NCBI GenBank assembly: GCA_039583875.1
Contig: CM077166.1
Coordinates: 80,474,564-80,538,563, forward strand
Direction: 5' to 3'
DNA from: Platanthera guangdongensis
Lineage: Eukaryota; Streptophyta; Magnoliopsida; Asparagales; Orchidaceae
DNA: 64,000 nucleotides
Under the pieces are notes generated by a model. It ran no database searches. It was not told where the DNA came from and saw only the letters and a list, made by a program, of their open reading frames with translations. Both the position numbers and the translations under genes were made by a program. Of the stretch, positions 45,093-55,559 are shown in pieces; the stretch's first letter is position 1, and every line of letters begins with the position of its first letter.

Positions 45093-47471
45093 ATGGCGAC
45101 TTCTCACAAGATTAGCGTCGGCTCCGAACTAGTTACCGAGGGTATCGCCGAGCTCTCTGATGATTTCCGCAGCCTCCTCATCCTTCTCGACACTGCCGGC
45201 CTCTCCTTTACTCTCCAAGAACCCTGTCGCGTTCTCTTCCCCGAAGTTGCAGAATTCTTCTCAAATCTCAAGGTTCGACGAAATGGAAAAGTTCTAAAAT
45301 CTACAGTAAAGGGATTGAAACTCAAGTTCACCAAGACCTCTGTCTCTCAACTTCTCCGTTTACCTATTGTTTATGAAGAAGATGATCTGGATGATGAAGA
45401 TTCTGACCGAACAACACTCTTTTGTGGCATTTCTCCTGAATCTCAGTATATTAAGAGGTCAGACATGAATGCTGAAGGAAAATTTCTGGTAGACATCATT
45501 GGCAAAATTCTTCTCTGCAAGACCCACTCCATCAGAGACATCCCATCCTATTTCTTCGACATTATGCAAGCAATTGTCTGCCGCAAGAAATTTCAGTTTG
45601 GTATGCTGATTCTGGACAAAATCAAGGACAGGTTGAAATCCCCCAACTACGCCAGAATCATCTCTCTGCTTCTCCATGAAACAGATCCTGCAGTTTTCAA
45701 CTTCTCCAAAGGAACCCCACTTTACCACATGAAGAAGGTATCCATCTCTTCCATTCAGAGATGGGATCTCAGGTTAAAGAACTCTGCCCAAGCTGCAAAG
45801 CTCTCAGAAATTCTAGAAGTTCCAGCTGTAGAGGAAAGGACTCCATCTCCCTCTCCTCATCATGTGGTCAGCTCCTCTGGTGCACTAAGTGAGGGGGAGC
45901 CTGTTCCCTCTATCCCAGTCAGGCAGCCCTCTCCTCAGCCAGAAATTCCATCCCTACCTAATACTCCCCAGAGTCCAGCCACTCCTTCAGATCAAGTACC
46001 TCAAGACACACTTCTGTCCACAGCTGCTGCTATAGATGCCATGATTGGAGAGCTTTCTGAAGATGTGCTTCCTCCTCCTCTATCTACTCCAGCTCCAACC
46101 ACTGAACATCACCAGGACTTGTCTCCAGCATAATCTCCTGCCCATTCTCTAGCCAGAACTCCAACACCTTCTCCAAATCCTCCAGCAGATAAGCCAGACA
46201 CCATTTTCATTTCTGATGAGCCTTCTCCTGAACTAGCTGAGGCTCCTCTCAGAAACCTCGATTTCTCCAACCCCCATTATACAGAAGAATTGGATGTTGT
46301 CATTCCTACCACCAGAGCTCTCAGCTCCGTGATAATTGAAGAAATAGCTCCTTGGGTAACTCCTCCTATCCCTACTGCTGCTCCCTCAGCTGCTGTTATA
46401 GTCTCCTCCTCCTCAGATTTGCTGCAACACATCACCATTCTTTTTCAAGAACAAAGACATCATTTTGACACCTCTCTAAAGGTGGTCACTAACAAGGTCA
46501 CTGCTCTTGAGACTGAGATGAGCAGAGGTTTTGCTGAAATTCAGCATAACACTGACAAGCTCAAGTACCTGTTCCAACTTGGTGGCAAAGCCCTTGACCA
46601 TACTATCACTAGTGTGGGCAATGTTATGGAATAAGGTATCACCTTGGCAAACAATCAGATAGAACTAGATAAGAGGACTGAAGCCAACAACATGAAGATC
46701 TGTGAAGAAGTTGGCATTTTCAAAGATGACATCATAGAGAAAGTATCTGTTGAAATCAGAAAGGGGGAGGGTTTGATAAAAGAACACAAAGAACAGTTAG
46801 AAAAATCTATTGCTCAAAAGACAGATGTATGGGAAGCTCATGTGAAGACCATTCACGATGATGTGCTTGCCCAGATACAGAGTGTCAAATTTCACACATA
46901 TGACATTGCTGTCTGGATGCACAATCAGATCTTGACAGATCTTGCAGTTGACCCAAACATCATTCCCCATCATCTCAATCCTCTAGCCACAGATGTCACT
47001 GCCCGAGCTGTTCCTCAACAACCTACCTTCTCTCCCAAGCCTGAAGAATCAGTTGCCCCTCCAGATACTTATGTTCCAGGCTGGGAAGAAGATCCTGCTG
47101 ATATATTCCTTCAAGCTCCTCCAGAGATCAGAATCAAGAAGAAAAGGAAATATGGTGAAGGTCCCTCTGCTAGCAGGACTGCCCCTTCTAAGGCCCCTGA
47201 ACATGCTGAAGCTTGGTCTCCAACCTCAAAGTCTCTCATTTTGGACACACTCAGGCTGGTCATGGATCACAATGAGAACAAAAACATGCACTACAGTTCC
47301 CAGGAATGGGAGTTATATGAGAAGTCAATGCTGAAAAGGAAGATCCATGACAGAGAGTTTGGGAGAAATAACCCTGCTTCTCCTCCAAGTCCTCCTAAAT
47401 ATTTCCCTAAGCCATTCAGCTATCTAAGAAGACAGCAGGAAAAGATGGATAAGCAGCAATCCCAAGTCTAA
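45093..47471 (+). pseudogene. Element I ORF3, large protein of unknown function
   Basis: One frame of 793 codons from ATG to TAA with only two in-frame TAA (46131-46133, 46632-46634). Residues 1-250 form a folded-looking module (KFLVDIIGKILLCKTHS, FFDIMQAIVCRKKFQFGMLI) akin to H and L ORF3 and to the family usually named putative plant transposon protein. About 250-430 is Pro/Ser/Thr-rich. About 450-600 is coiled-coil-like (SLKVVTNKVTALETEMSRGF; IIEKVSVEIRKGEGLIKEHK). Near 682 is a nuclear-signal-like RIKKKRKYG; the C-terminus is basic. No signal peptide or transmembrane segment. The ATG follows ctctctcattcctccag by 11 bases. SIRE ORF3 has been called envelope-like; this one does not look membrane-bound. 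Confidence 0.78.
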
Positions 47472-47666
47472 ACCTAAAAGATGATGAGAGATTGAAATGA
47501 CAAATTGTAGACTAGATATTTTTGGAAACTTACATATATATATATACAATTCTTCATTACTGTCTAATTATCTCTTTCATTATCCTTTGCTTACCTGCTC
47601 ATATGTTTCTACTTAGTTTCTTTTATGTCCATAATTCACCTTAGTGTAAAGGGTTCTGACTTCAAC

Positions 47667-47680
47667 AAATAGGTGGAGAT
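47667..47680 (+). other. Polypurine tract of element I
   Basis: AAATAGGTGGAGAT directly before the 3' LTR. Confidence 0.85.
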
Positions 47681-49431
47681 TGTTGGGTATTTCATCCACA
47701 TGAACCCAGATTTGATGAAGTCACGGTGGAACTAAGATGAATTAAGTTGTATTTGATGCTTGGTTTGATCTATATGTTTGCAGGAATTTCACTGGGAAGT
47801 GTAGACCAATGTCAGCTCACAGTGGGTCACAAAACACAGGAACTGTGCATGTAATCCCTCATTGTATATTCCAAAGTGTTGACTCATGTGTGGTCTCTCT
47901 ATTGGGATAGACTTCATATTCAAGCTATTGGACTATGGGAAAGGTATTGGAAGCTGCCTACTTTAAAAGAATCAGTTTTTCCAACATCAAAAATTTTCTA
48001 AGTGTTTTACTCGAGTAGAGCTTTCACCTACTCGAGTAGTCTGAGTATAATATACTCGAGTACCTAAGTCAACTACTCAAGTAGATATATTCATATACTC
48101 GAGTAAGTATACTCACATACTCGAGTAGATAGAAACATACTCGAGTAGTTCATTATACCTACTCGAGTAGATCATGTGTCACTCGTGTACCTTGATATTT
48201 CCCTACTCCAGAAAATTTTTCTAAGTCTTTTACTTGAGTAGAACTTTCACCTACTCGAGTTGATTACTTCCTCTCGAGTAGTTTAGTTCAACTACTCGAG
48301 TAGTTGGTTGCTTTCATCTTCAGAATTTTTCTAAGTATTCCACTCGAGTAGTACTTCATGTACTCGAGTAGTTCATGTAATATACTCGAGTAACTTCTCC
48401 AGTACTCGAGTAGATCCTCTATGTACTCGAGTAGGTCTCTACACATACTCGAGTAATTCTGACTGCTTACTCGAGTAGTTGATTTCTATATACTCGAGTA
48501 GTCTATCTACATATACCCGAGTATGCTCTTCATCATATACTCGAATAGTTATTCAACTACTCGAGTAGTTATTGACTTACTCGTGTAGTTGGCTGAATCT
48601 TTCCGAAATTTTTCTAAGTCCTTTTTCTGTCGGGATTTTTCAAATCACATGACATGATTGGTCCACGTGTACATCATTATGACCGATTATGACCGTTAGT
48701 CTCTCCTATATAAGGTCTTATCAAAAAATGACAAACCCTAAGTATTCTCCAAGCTTTCTTGTCATTCAATTTCGAGAAATATTCTTCAGCCGACTCCTCT
48801 CTGATTTTCGCAAATCGGAAGCCGCCGCCGCCGCCTTCTTCTCCGGCCAAAGCTTCTAATTTCAGAGGACTATTCTGAAGAAAGTTACAGATCGAGATCG
48901 ACTTCGCTGGTCATATTCTCTCTCGATTTCTGTAAAAGCGAGTAAATCCAGATCAAAGCCGAGAACCTCTTCACCGACTTCTGAAAGTGCTACAAAGTTG
49001 AAAAGAAGAAGATCCTGGCTGTTTCATTCAGATTTGAGTGATTTACTGTTTGTATTCTTGTAAACACTTTATTAATTTTGTAGGAAAAATCTTCTCCGAG
49101 TGTAGGAGTTTTTCACTCCGAGTTTGTAGGAAGGGTTATCTTCCGAGGTGTAGATCCCTTTGTTTGGATCGAGTTTGTAGGAACTTTGTTCCGAGGGTAG
49201 GATCGATTTTTGATCCGAGATAGTGGAGTAGCCAAGTCTAGTTGATTGCCAGATCGGTGAGGGAAAGTGGATGTACCCAAGGTTGGGGAACCACTATAGA
49301 TCTTGTGTCGTATGTGATATTGGTAGATCGTTCTGTGCTGTGCTCTAACTAATTTTTATTCCACAAAAAGACGCACAACTCACCTATTCACCCCCCTCTA
49401 GGTGATTTAGGTTGACAACCATTTTCTTTCA
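47681..49431 (+). repeat. 3' LTR of element I (1751 bp)
   Basis: Complete: TGTTGGGTATTTC at the start, TTTCTTTCA at the end. Contains the full set of TACTCGAGTA words and the TATA box. The first 69 bp have no match in the 5' LTR because of K. Confidence 0.95.
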
Positions 49432-51882
49432 ATTTCTAATTAATTAAGGCGGAGACTTGGCCATGGAGGTTCCACTAAAATGAGCTCACCTAGCTATAGG
49501 GCTATCGCTCACCTGAACGCTAAGACTATTCGACCGGGCTCTCGTCCGACGAAGGATTCCTCTTAACGCCCGCATTACACTAAGAACTCCGCTATTGGGT
49601 GGGGAACCCAATCCAGTAGAGTTGGCGCGCCTCCTCTCTCGAGGGTTAGTGCGGAACTCTCTTTGTCAAGGGGTGATCGGTCCATATGCACGACCTCTCA
49701 GCTAGCTAGCATATGGACTACAAAAATAGGTCCCACACATCGATATGTGGTCCTACGCGTCGTTTACCCCGGGCAAACCATAAGTACTTTTAATTAATTA
49801 GAAAAATTTGACCTTTAGTTATTTTAAGCTATTTTATCTGTCCCAATGCTCTTCGATATCGAGGGCTAAAAACGGTTAGCCACTCATTGGAATGGGGACG
49901 TCTTGCGGGAAAAGCAGAAAATAAAACAGTAAAGAAAGCGGTAAAAGAAAGAAGTAAAATAAAGCAGTAAAGGAAAGCAGAAAATTGCAAGTCCTACTCA
50001 AACGAGTAGGACTGAAGAAAGCTGTAAATTGCGAGTCCCGGCGAAAGTGCGTGGGCGGGAGAAAGAAAGCGGGTCCTACTCAAACGAGTTGGACTAAATA
50101 AATGCAACACACGCACACACTCGACATAAATTAAAACACACACACACACACACTCTCTCTCGACATAAAGTAAAACACACACACACAAATCCTACTCAAA
50201 TGAGTAGGGAAATAAAGAAAATTACAAACTCACGCACTCTACAGAAAGTAAGACCCACACACTCGACAAAAATGAAAACACACGCACTCTACTGAATTGA
50301 AATAAACCAAAGCGCCATTTAACTCTTAACGAGTAGGTGGAAATCAATGCGCATACATAAAAAATTGCAAAAAACTAAGTTACCGAAAAATTAAAATAAC
50401 TACATTTCTACCGCTAGAATGCGGTTGAAATGCATAAAAATCTAAAATAAAAATTAAACGAGCGAAAAGTTTTGCAAATAAACGCAAAATGAAAGTGCTC
50501 GAAAAATTAAAACGAATACATTTCTACCGCAAAAATATGGTAGAAATGCATTAAAAGAGAACGAAAAAATTAAATAAGCAAAAAGTTTTAAATAAAAAAC
50601 TATGTGCATGAAAAATTAAAATGACTATATTTTCATTCTTATAATTTTATAAAAATGCTAGAAAAGTGATAATAAAGTTAAAAGTAGTAAAAAGTTTTAC
50701 GGATAAAAACGAACAAAACTAGCGAAAAAGATAAAAAATCACTTTTAAAACGTTTTTATAAACTCATAAGGATGGACATTATATGAACAGAAAAGCTAAA
50801 CTATGAAAATTATGAAGATTATGAAAGCAATAAAACTAAGTTAAACTCATACACACACACACACACCCTTAGAAAAGAATGAAAAATAAAGTTAAAAACA
50901 AAAGCAAATAAGATTGTATAAGGTGTGAGTTGCATAGATCCATTCCAAAGGCAATATAAGAGAAGAAAAAACATATTTCATTAAATAAAAAACAAGTTAC
51001 AAAGACATGAAACTAAAAGCTAAGGAGAGGGGGAGAAAATATCCCTTACATAACCCTTGGAAGCATTCCAGCAGCACAACACCTTATACAAAATGGTTCA
51101 ATAGGGGAACAGATTACATACAGCAAGGGGCTTTATATAGGCAAAATTTTACATGGGACACGCCCTCTGACACGGGCGTGTCAGTGGGCGTGTCGACACT
51201 CTTCATGATGGCGGCCGTGGATTTGATGGGAAAGTGGACTTCGGGTTGGACACGTGTCGGTCTCGCAGTTGTCACGCCCCAGGTCACGGTCGTGACGGTG
51301 GGCGTGTCAAGGAGATGGATCTGGGCGCATGTCGCGCCGAAATTCGTCGCGCGGGTCTTGTTGGCCAGGTGGAGATGCCACGCACTAGGTTACGGGCGTT
51401 ACTCTGGGCGTGTCGGTTGGTGTCGACACTCGACAAACATCGAGCGGAAAATGTCGAGTTGAAAATCGTCGAGCGGGAAGAGGTGTCATGCCCTAGGTCA
51501 AGGGCGTGAATCTAGGCATGTCGAGGGGTCGACGAACATCGAGCTGAAAATGTCGAGCGGGTGGACATGGGTTGGGTCACGCCCCGTGTCGGTTGACACG
51601 GGCGTGACGTCGGGCGTGTCAAGCTTTTCTTTTCAAAATTTGCTGATTGACGGGATTTTGAGCTGTCACGCCGTTGTCACGTGCGTGACTGATTTGTCAC
51701 GGGCGTGACTTGTCAATTTTTGGCAGATTTTTAATGTTTTTCCTGAAAAAATAAAATAAAATAAGTTAGTATAATATTTATAAAAATAGGAGCATTTTAT
51801 TGAATAAAAACAAGTAAAAATGACAAAAATAAATGAAAACAACTAAATTAATGTACATAAAAATAGGTATATTTACAATTCA
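49432..51882. mobile_element. Degraded gypsy-like sequence Q, non-coding
   Basis: No coding sequence. Contains four copies of the hairpin phrase tcctactcaaacgagtagga (near 49992, 50072, 50187 and a degraded one at 50320), AC-rich microsatellites (50105-50190, 50853-50867), AT-rich sequence with paired phrases (50400-50600, tttctaccgc twice), and a GC-rich block (51160-51720). LTR boundaries are not visible. Athila-like origin is a guess based on the gtcacgggcgtgac block. Confidence 0.4.
51160..51720. repeat. GACACGGGCGTGTC words in Q
   Basis: About ten words of form gtcacgggcgtgac or gacacgggcgtgtc, nearly palindromic around GGGC, spaced 20-80 bp. Comparable in kind to the words of elements B, H, I and P but different in sequence. 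Confidence 0.8.
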
Positions 51883-52844
51883 TCAATTCTTCAGTGGAGG
51901 AGGCGGAGGAAGTCGCATCGTGGCTACTTGGGAAGGCGCGACCAGAGGCTACGGTAGCGGCAAGGATGCGGTTACCGACTGGATGGTTGCGACGTTTCTA
52001 AGAGGTGGCGGCGGGGGTAACAAGGAACTCTCCTCGTGCAGCGAAGACCTCGGCAGAGGCAGTGCAGAACTCCTCGCAGGCAGCGCAAAACTCGCCGGGA
52101 GACCCTTGTTCACCAGCGAATCCTTCTTGGGAAGAGGGTTGTTCGGCAAAGGATCCTTGCTCGCCAGAGTCGTCTTCCTTGGTGGAGGATTCTTCGACGG
52201 CAGTTCCTTGCTCGCCGAAGGAACCGAGGCCTCAGATGTTCTTTTGCCGCCTATATTGATCCGCATCGTGTGCGAGGTCTTTACTGGTCTCCCGGCAGGA
52301 AGGGCGACCAGCGGCGCAGAGCTCAACGAGGCGACATTCAGAACCGCTTCAGCGCCCCCCGAGGGAGAATATACGAGTATCATGGTCAAGTTAGTGAGCA
52401 GTGGAAACAACCGTCAGAGCAAGAAAGCACCTCGACAAATATGACAACCTGGCAGGTCGACGATTTCAACCTATTGTGACACCGGAGTGGAGGCGAGTTC
52501 CGGGTCCAGGGTCGTGGCGAGCCCAGGGATGACGAGCGAGTCGAGGAAACTCGCATAAGAGACGGCGACATTGGGAATGTCGTCATGTCCCGGGTCACTT
52601 AAATCCTATTACGTGCTAGCAGAGCGCACGGGGTTGCTGGTGGAAGCCGCGGTTTGAGAAAGAGGTGGCAGAGAGTTATCGTCACTGGAGGCGGGTTTCT
52701 TCTTGGACTTTTTAACTTTTTTCTTCTTCAGGGGGGTAAGTCGGCGGCGACATCCTCCTCGCGTGGCCTTTTCGGCTTAGCGACGCCAAGAGCACCGTTC
52801 AGCACGACGAGACTGTCACGAAGAAACTTCGCAGCATCTGACAT
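51883..52844 (-). pseudogene. Broken Lys- and Pro-rich ORF in Q
   Basis: Minus strand, from an ATG at 52844 about 45 bp below a TATA box. It starts MSDAAKFLRDSLVVLNGALG with a basic KPKRPRE patch. The frame shifts in a CCCCCC run near 52735 and then reads a Lys-rich stretch (KKKKVKKSKKK), an acidic/Pro region, a second Lys/Pro region (PLPKKDSLVNKGLP) and a Pro-rich end (MRLPPPPPLKN). Stops are present near 52580 (two), 52470, 52424 and 51949. No domain recognised. It may be a gag or accessory ORF of a gypsy-like element. Confidence 0.4.
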
Positions 52845-52887
52845 TATGCGCGTGTTCTGAAGATCTGGCTAAAGAACCAGGCCCCCC

Positions 52888-52897
52888 CTATTTATAG
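52888..52897 (-). promoter_or_regulatory. TATA box upstream of the Q ORF
   Basis: Minus strand CTATAAATAG followed by a run of G. It lies about 45 bp above the ATG at 52844. Confidence 0.5.
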
Positions 52898-53545
52898 AGA
52901 TCGGCAGGCAGGTACAGGAAGAGAGTAACCTAGATACTCAGCAGAGCAGTTTACCGAATAAGTGTTGGATGTTTCTTTCCAAGCTCCTACGTATCTCAGA
53001 AAGAGCGGGGATAGTGTACAACCAGTATTCGACGAGAGAGAGTCCTACCACAGCCAAGTCAGCAGAAGTCTAGGTAACAAGTCAAGGCAGGAGTCAAAGA
53101 CAGATTTCAAGATCGTGGAAGGCCTAGGAGAGTATAGGCGAGCTCCCCTAGCATACTCGCCAGGTTGGCGACTAGGCGAGATACTCGCCCAGCCCGTACG
53201 AGTTCCTCTGGAAGTCGCCTAGTCGCCAGGGGGGTGGGGTATAAATATGACCCCCCTTCCTTTGGATTTACCTATAAGTAGGACCCCAGGGGTACGAGGC
53301 ATGGCACTTGAAATCCTCGGCAGGATACTCACGTGCTTCAGTTTCGAGATACTAGCTAAATCTTTGGATTCCTTTTCCTTGGAGAGCAAGTCGCGACCTC
53401 GCGACTTAGCCGGCTAGCTTCCCTCGTACACAGTTCGACCTTCTTTGGTTGATAAGGGGCTGCTCCTTTCGAGCATCCAGGTACGTGGTGGGACCTTCCT
53501 GCCGTAACATTTGGGTTCCTATTTGACCTGTCCCTTCTTTCTGGT
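52898..53545. other. Q promoter-like region, no gene
   Basis: Non-coding. A second TATA-like box, TATAAATAT, faces the other way on the plus strand at 53241-53249, after ggggggtgggg. Phrases such as actaggcgag and ctcgcc recur at 53130-53220. Probably LTR sequence of unclear orientation. Confidence 0.35.
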
Positions 53546-54148
53546 CACCCTAGCCGTCTGATCTAGCTTCTGAACTGGTAACCTTAGGAGGCTTTGGTCC
53601 TAATTCTGAGGTTAGGATTTTCCTGGCTTCAACAACAGTGCTCTTGGATGAGGCAAGATTAGCGCATAAAGTTTCTTTTCCTTTTTCATGTGTTTCCTCA
53701 TCCATAGTTGAGATTTCATCTTCCCTTTCACATGATGTGGTTGTCATCTCTTTCTCCAAGAACAAGGTTCCATTTGGTTCTTCACTTGGATTCATGAGAA
53801 ATTGCTCATACTCGTCATCTGCAGAAAGAGAACTATAAGTTTACTCAAGAAATTGCCATATATTATAGGCAGTAAGAAGCATGTAGTTGAGTTTAATAAT
53901 TTCTTGACCAAGCCCACAAACAGACTATTCATAGCTTTGACGTTTCTAGGACACTCGTGCTTAGTTAAGTTATTTGGGGGCTTCATACAAGTTATGTTTC
54001 AAAGTTCTATGTCTAATAATGTAAGGAATTTCATCACCAACGTTCTCCATTCATTATAGTTCACTACTGTAAATGGAAGTAGTTCTAACGAATTTTCTGT
54101 GTACAATTTTCCATCCCCACTAGTTGATTCGAGATCTGGGTTTGCCAT
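53546..54148 (-). pseudogene. gag: SIRE-like element N, gag remnant
   Basis: Starts at the ATG at 54148 (MANPDLESTSGDGK), about 35 bp below the primer site, and has a capsid-like VNYNEWRTLVMKFLTLLD segment comparable to FPMWKERIKFFME in element I. A stop follows IEL, and the frame resumes as PPNNLTKHECPRNVKAMNSL, then changes frame near 53800 into an acidic part (MNPSEEPNGTLFLEKE). It ends near 53546 where Q sequence starts. Copia gag is supported mainly by its place after the LTR and primer site. Confidence 0.55.
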
Positions 54149-54181
54149 TATTCCCGGTGGTGAACCATTCTGGAATAACTT

Positions 54182-54194
54182 CCCTCTGATACAA
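54182..54194 (-). other. Primer-binding site of element N
   Basis: Minus strand TTGTATCAGAGGG, a degraded Met-tRNA site two bases from the LTR. Confidence 0.65.
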
Positions 54195-54196
54195 CT

Positions 54197-55559
54197 TGTT
54201 TGATCTTGTGACTAACTTTTGTGGGGGGGGGGGGAATAAGGTTTTAAGCTTTAATTTAAAAATTCAAATAATTCTACACAGGAAAACTAGTCCCGGATGC
54301 TACCGCAGAGCGCTACATTGCTAGCCTTCCGCCGTAGCTTACAGACCTCATTTTATTGGGCAAACTCCACCTTGGAGAATAACAAACCCTTAGAGATCTA
54401 CCGACATATAATCATGAAGTCACACAGAATGAAGAACAACAATAATCTTATTCAAATTGAAATGAAAATTTTTTATAATTATAAGCACTAGATCTCCATG
54501 ATACCAGGGATTGGAGGCGGTGAAATTCAAGTTTCTTTTTGTTTTCTATATCGACCCACTACCTGGACCGGTTGGCTATCTCCCTTTCCGTCCAGGAAAG
54601 GTCTTCAAGTCGGCTCTTTACCTTCACACATGGAAGTATCTTAGAGCCTACTATATCTCCTGATCTAGACGTCCCTTCCCCATGACGATTTCTCATTGAA
54701 GCCTTCTGGATTTCGATGACCTTCACTGGTCAATTTACCTCACCCTCAACCAATTAGAACATAGAAAAATACAAAAGGAGTAGAGAATATTTCAAAAGTG
54801 ATTGTCCCTCAAGACGATGCCTCCGTCGAGCGGTGCATGATCCGTGCTAACGATCTTCATTTCATTACAACCACTCAACTCCTCAAGGTCGTTATAGTCC
54901 TTTGCTCATCAGAGATCTTCGTTTGTGAATGGGAGGGAGACGACTTTCTCTTCCTTCGACGGAGATTGTAGAATGCCGCTCAAAGATGACACATGAACCC
55001 TAGAATGAAATAATGTCTGTCATCTTACAAGGAACGAAGAAACTAAATCCTTTTATGCATCTTTGATAAATAGGCTATATCTAGCTGTAGGAGTAGCGCC
55101 CGGTGGTAGGTCGTTGTGCGTCGATGTGACAGCTGTCCAGCGGATTTGGAAAAATATTCGAAAAGGATATTTTTCATCTTTTTGTGCTATCGTGGTGCGG
55201 TACCCTACTATCGCCTGGTGGAAGCCCAATCTTCTTAACGATCACTGAGAGAGCTAGAGATGTATGGTAAGAAGCTAGCACTATGTGGTAGGTCACCAAA
55301 CATATGTCCAGAATAAGTCCCGAAGCTCGTGCGGGCGGTAGCTCTAGCGCCACGCGGTAGGTCCCCGAGCTCCCATTAGAATAAAATCCATTCTAGCGCT
55401 CGACGGTAGCGCTAGCGCGCGATGGTAGGTCATAGTGTTGAGTTTTTCGATTCTTTTGAACCTGTAAACCTGCAAAGTATACCAAACACAACTGTGATCA
55501 AATACAACATGAGATTTGATTTTATCAAACTAAAAAGATGTGAACCATATGCTCCAACA
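54197..55559 (-). repeat. 5' LTR of SIRE-like element N (1363 bp)
   Basis: Minus strand start TGTTGGAGCATATGG and, about 60-80 bp in, a GTATTTGAT-TTTGCAGG block also present at the same place in the LTR of I, which identifies the family. It ends near a 12-base C run (54223-54234 as G on plus) and ATCAAACA. The part from 54820 to 55440 repeats words like TAGCGC and GGTAGGTC about six times, for example tagcgctagcgcgcgatggtaggtc. Confidence 0.72.

Larger units (their letters stand above)
38007..49431 (+). mobile_element. SIRE/Maximus-like copia element I
   Basis: Plus-strand element of about 11.4 kb with both LTRs, a Met-tRNA primer site, a long gag, pol, a repeat-filled spacer, a large ORF3 and a polypurine tract. 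The 5' LTR lacks about 70 bp, lost at the K junction. The LTRs are nearly the same length over the shared part (1678 and 1682 bp) with few differences, so it is fairly young. It is defective: two stops at the gag-pol boundary, TGA in integrase, loss of the RT core and two TAA in ORF3. Confidence 0.93.
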
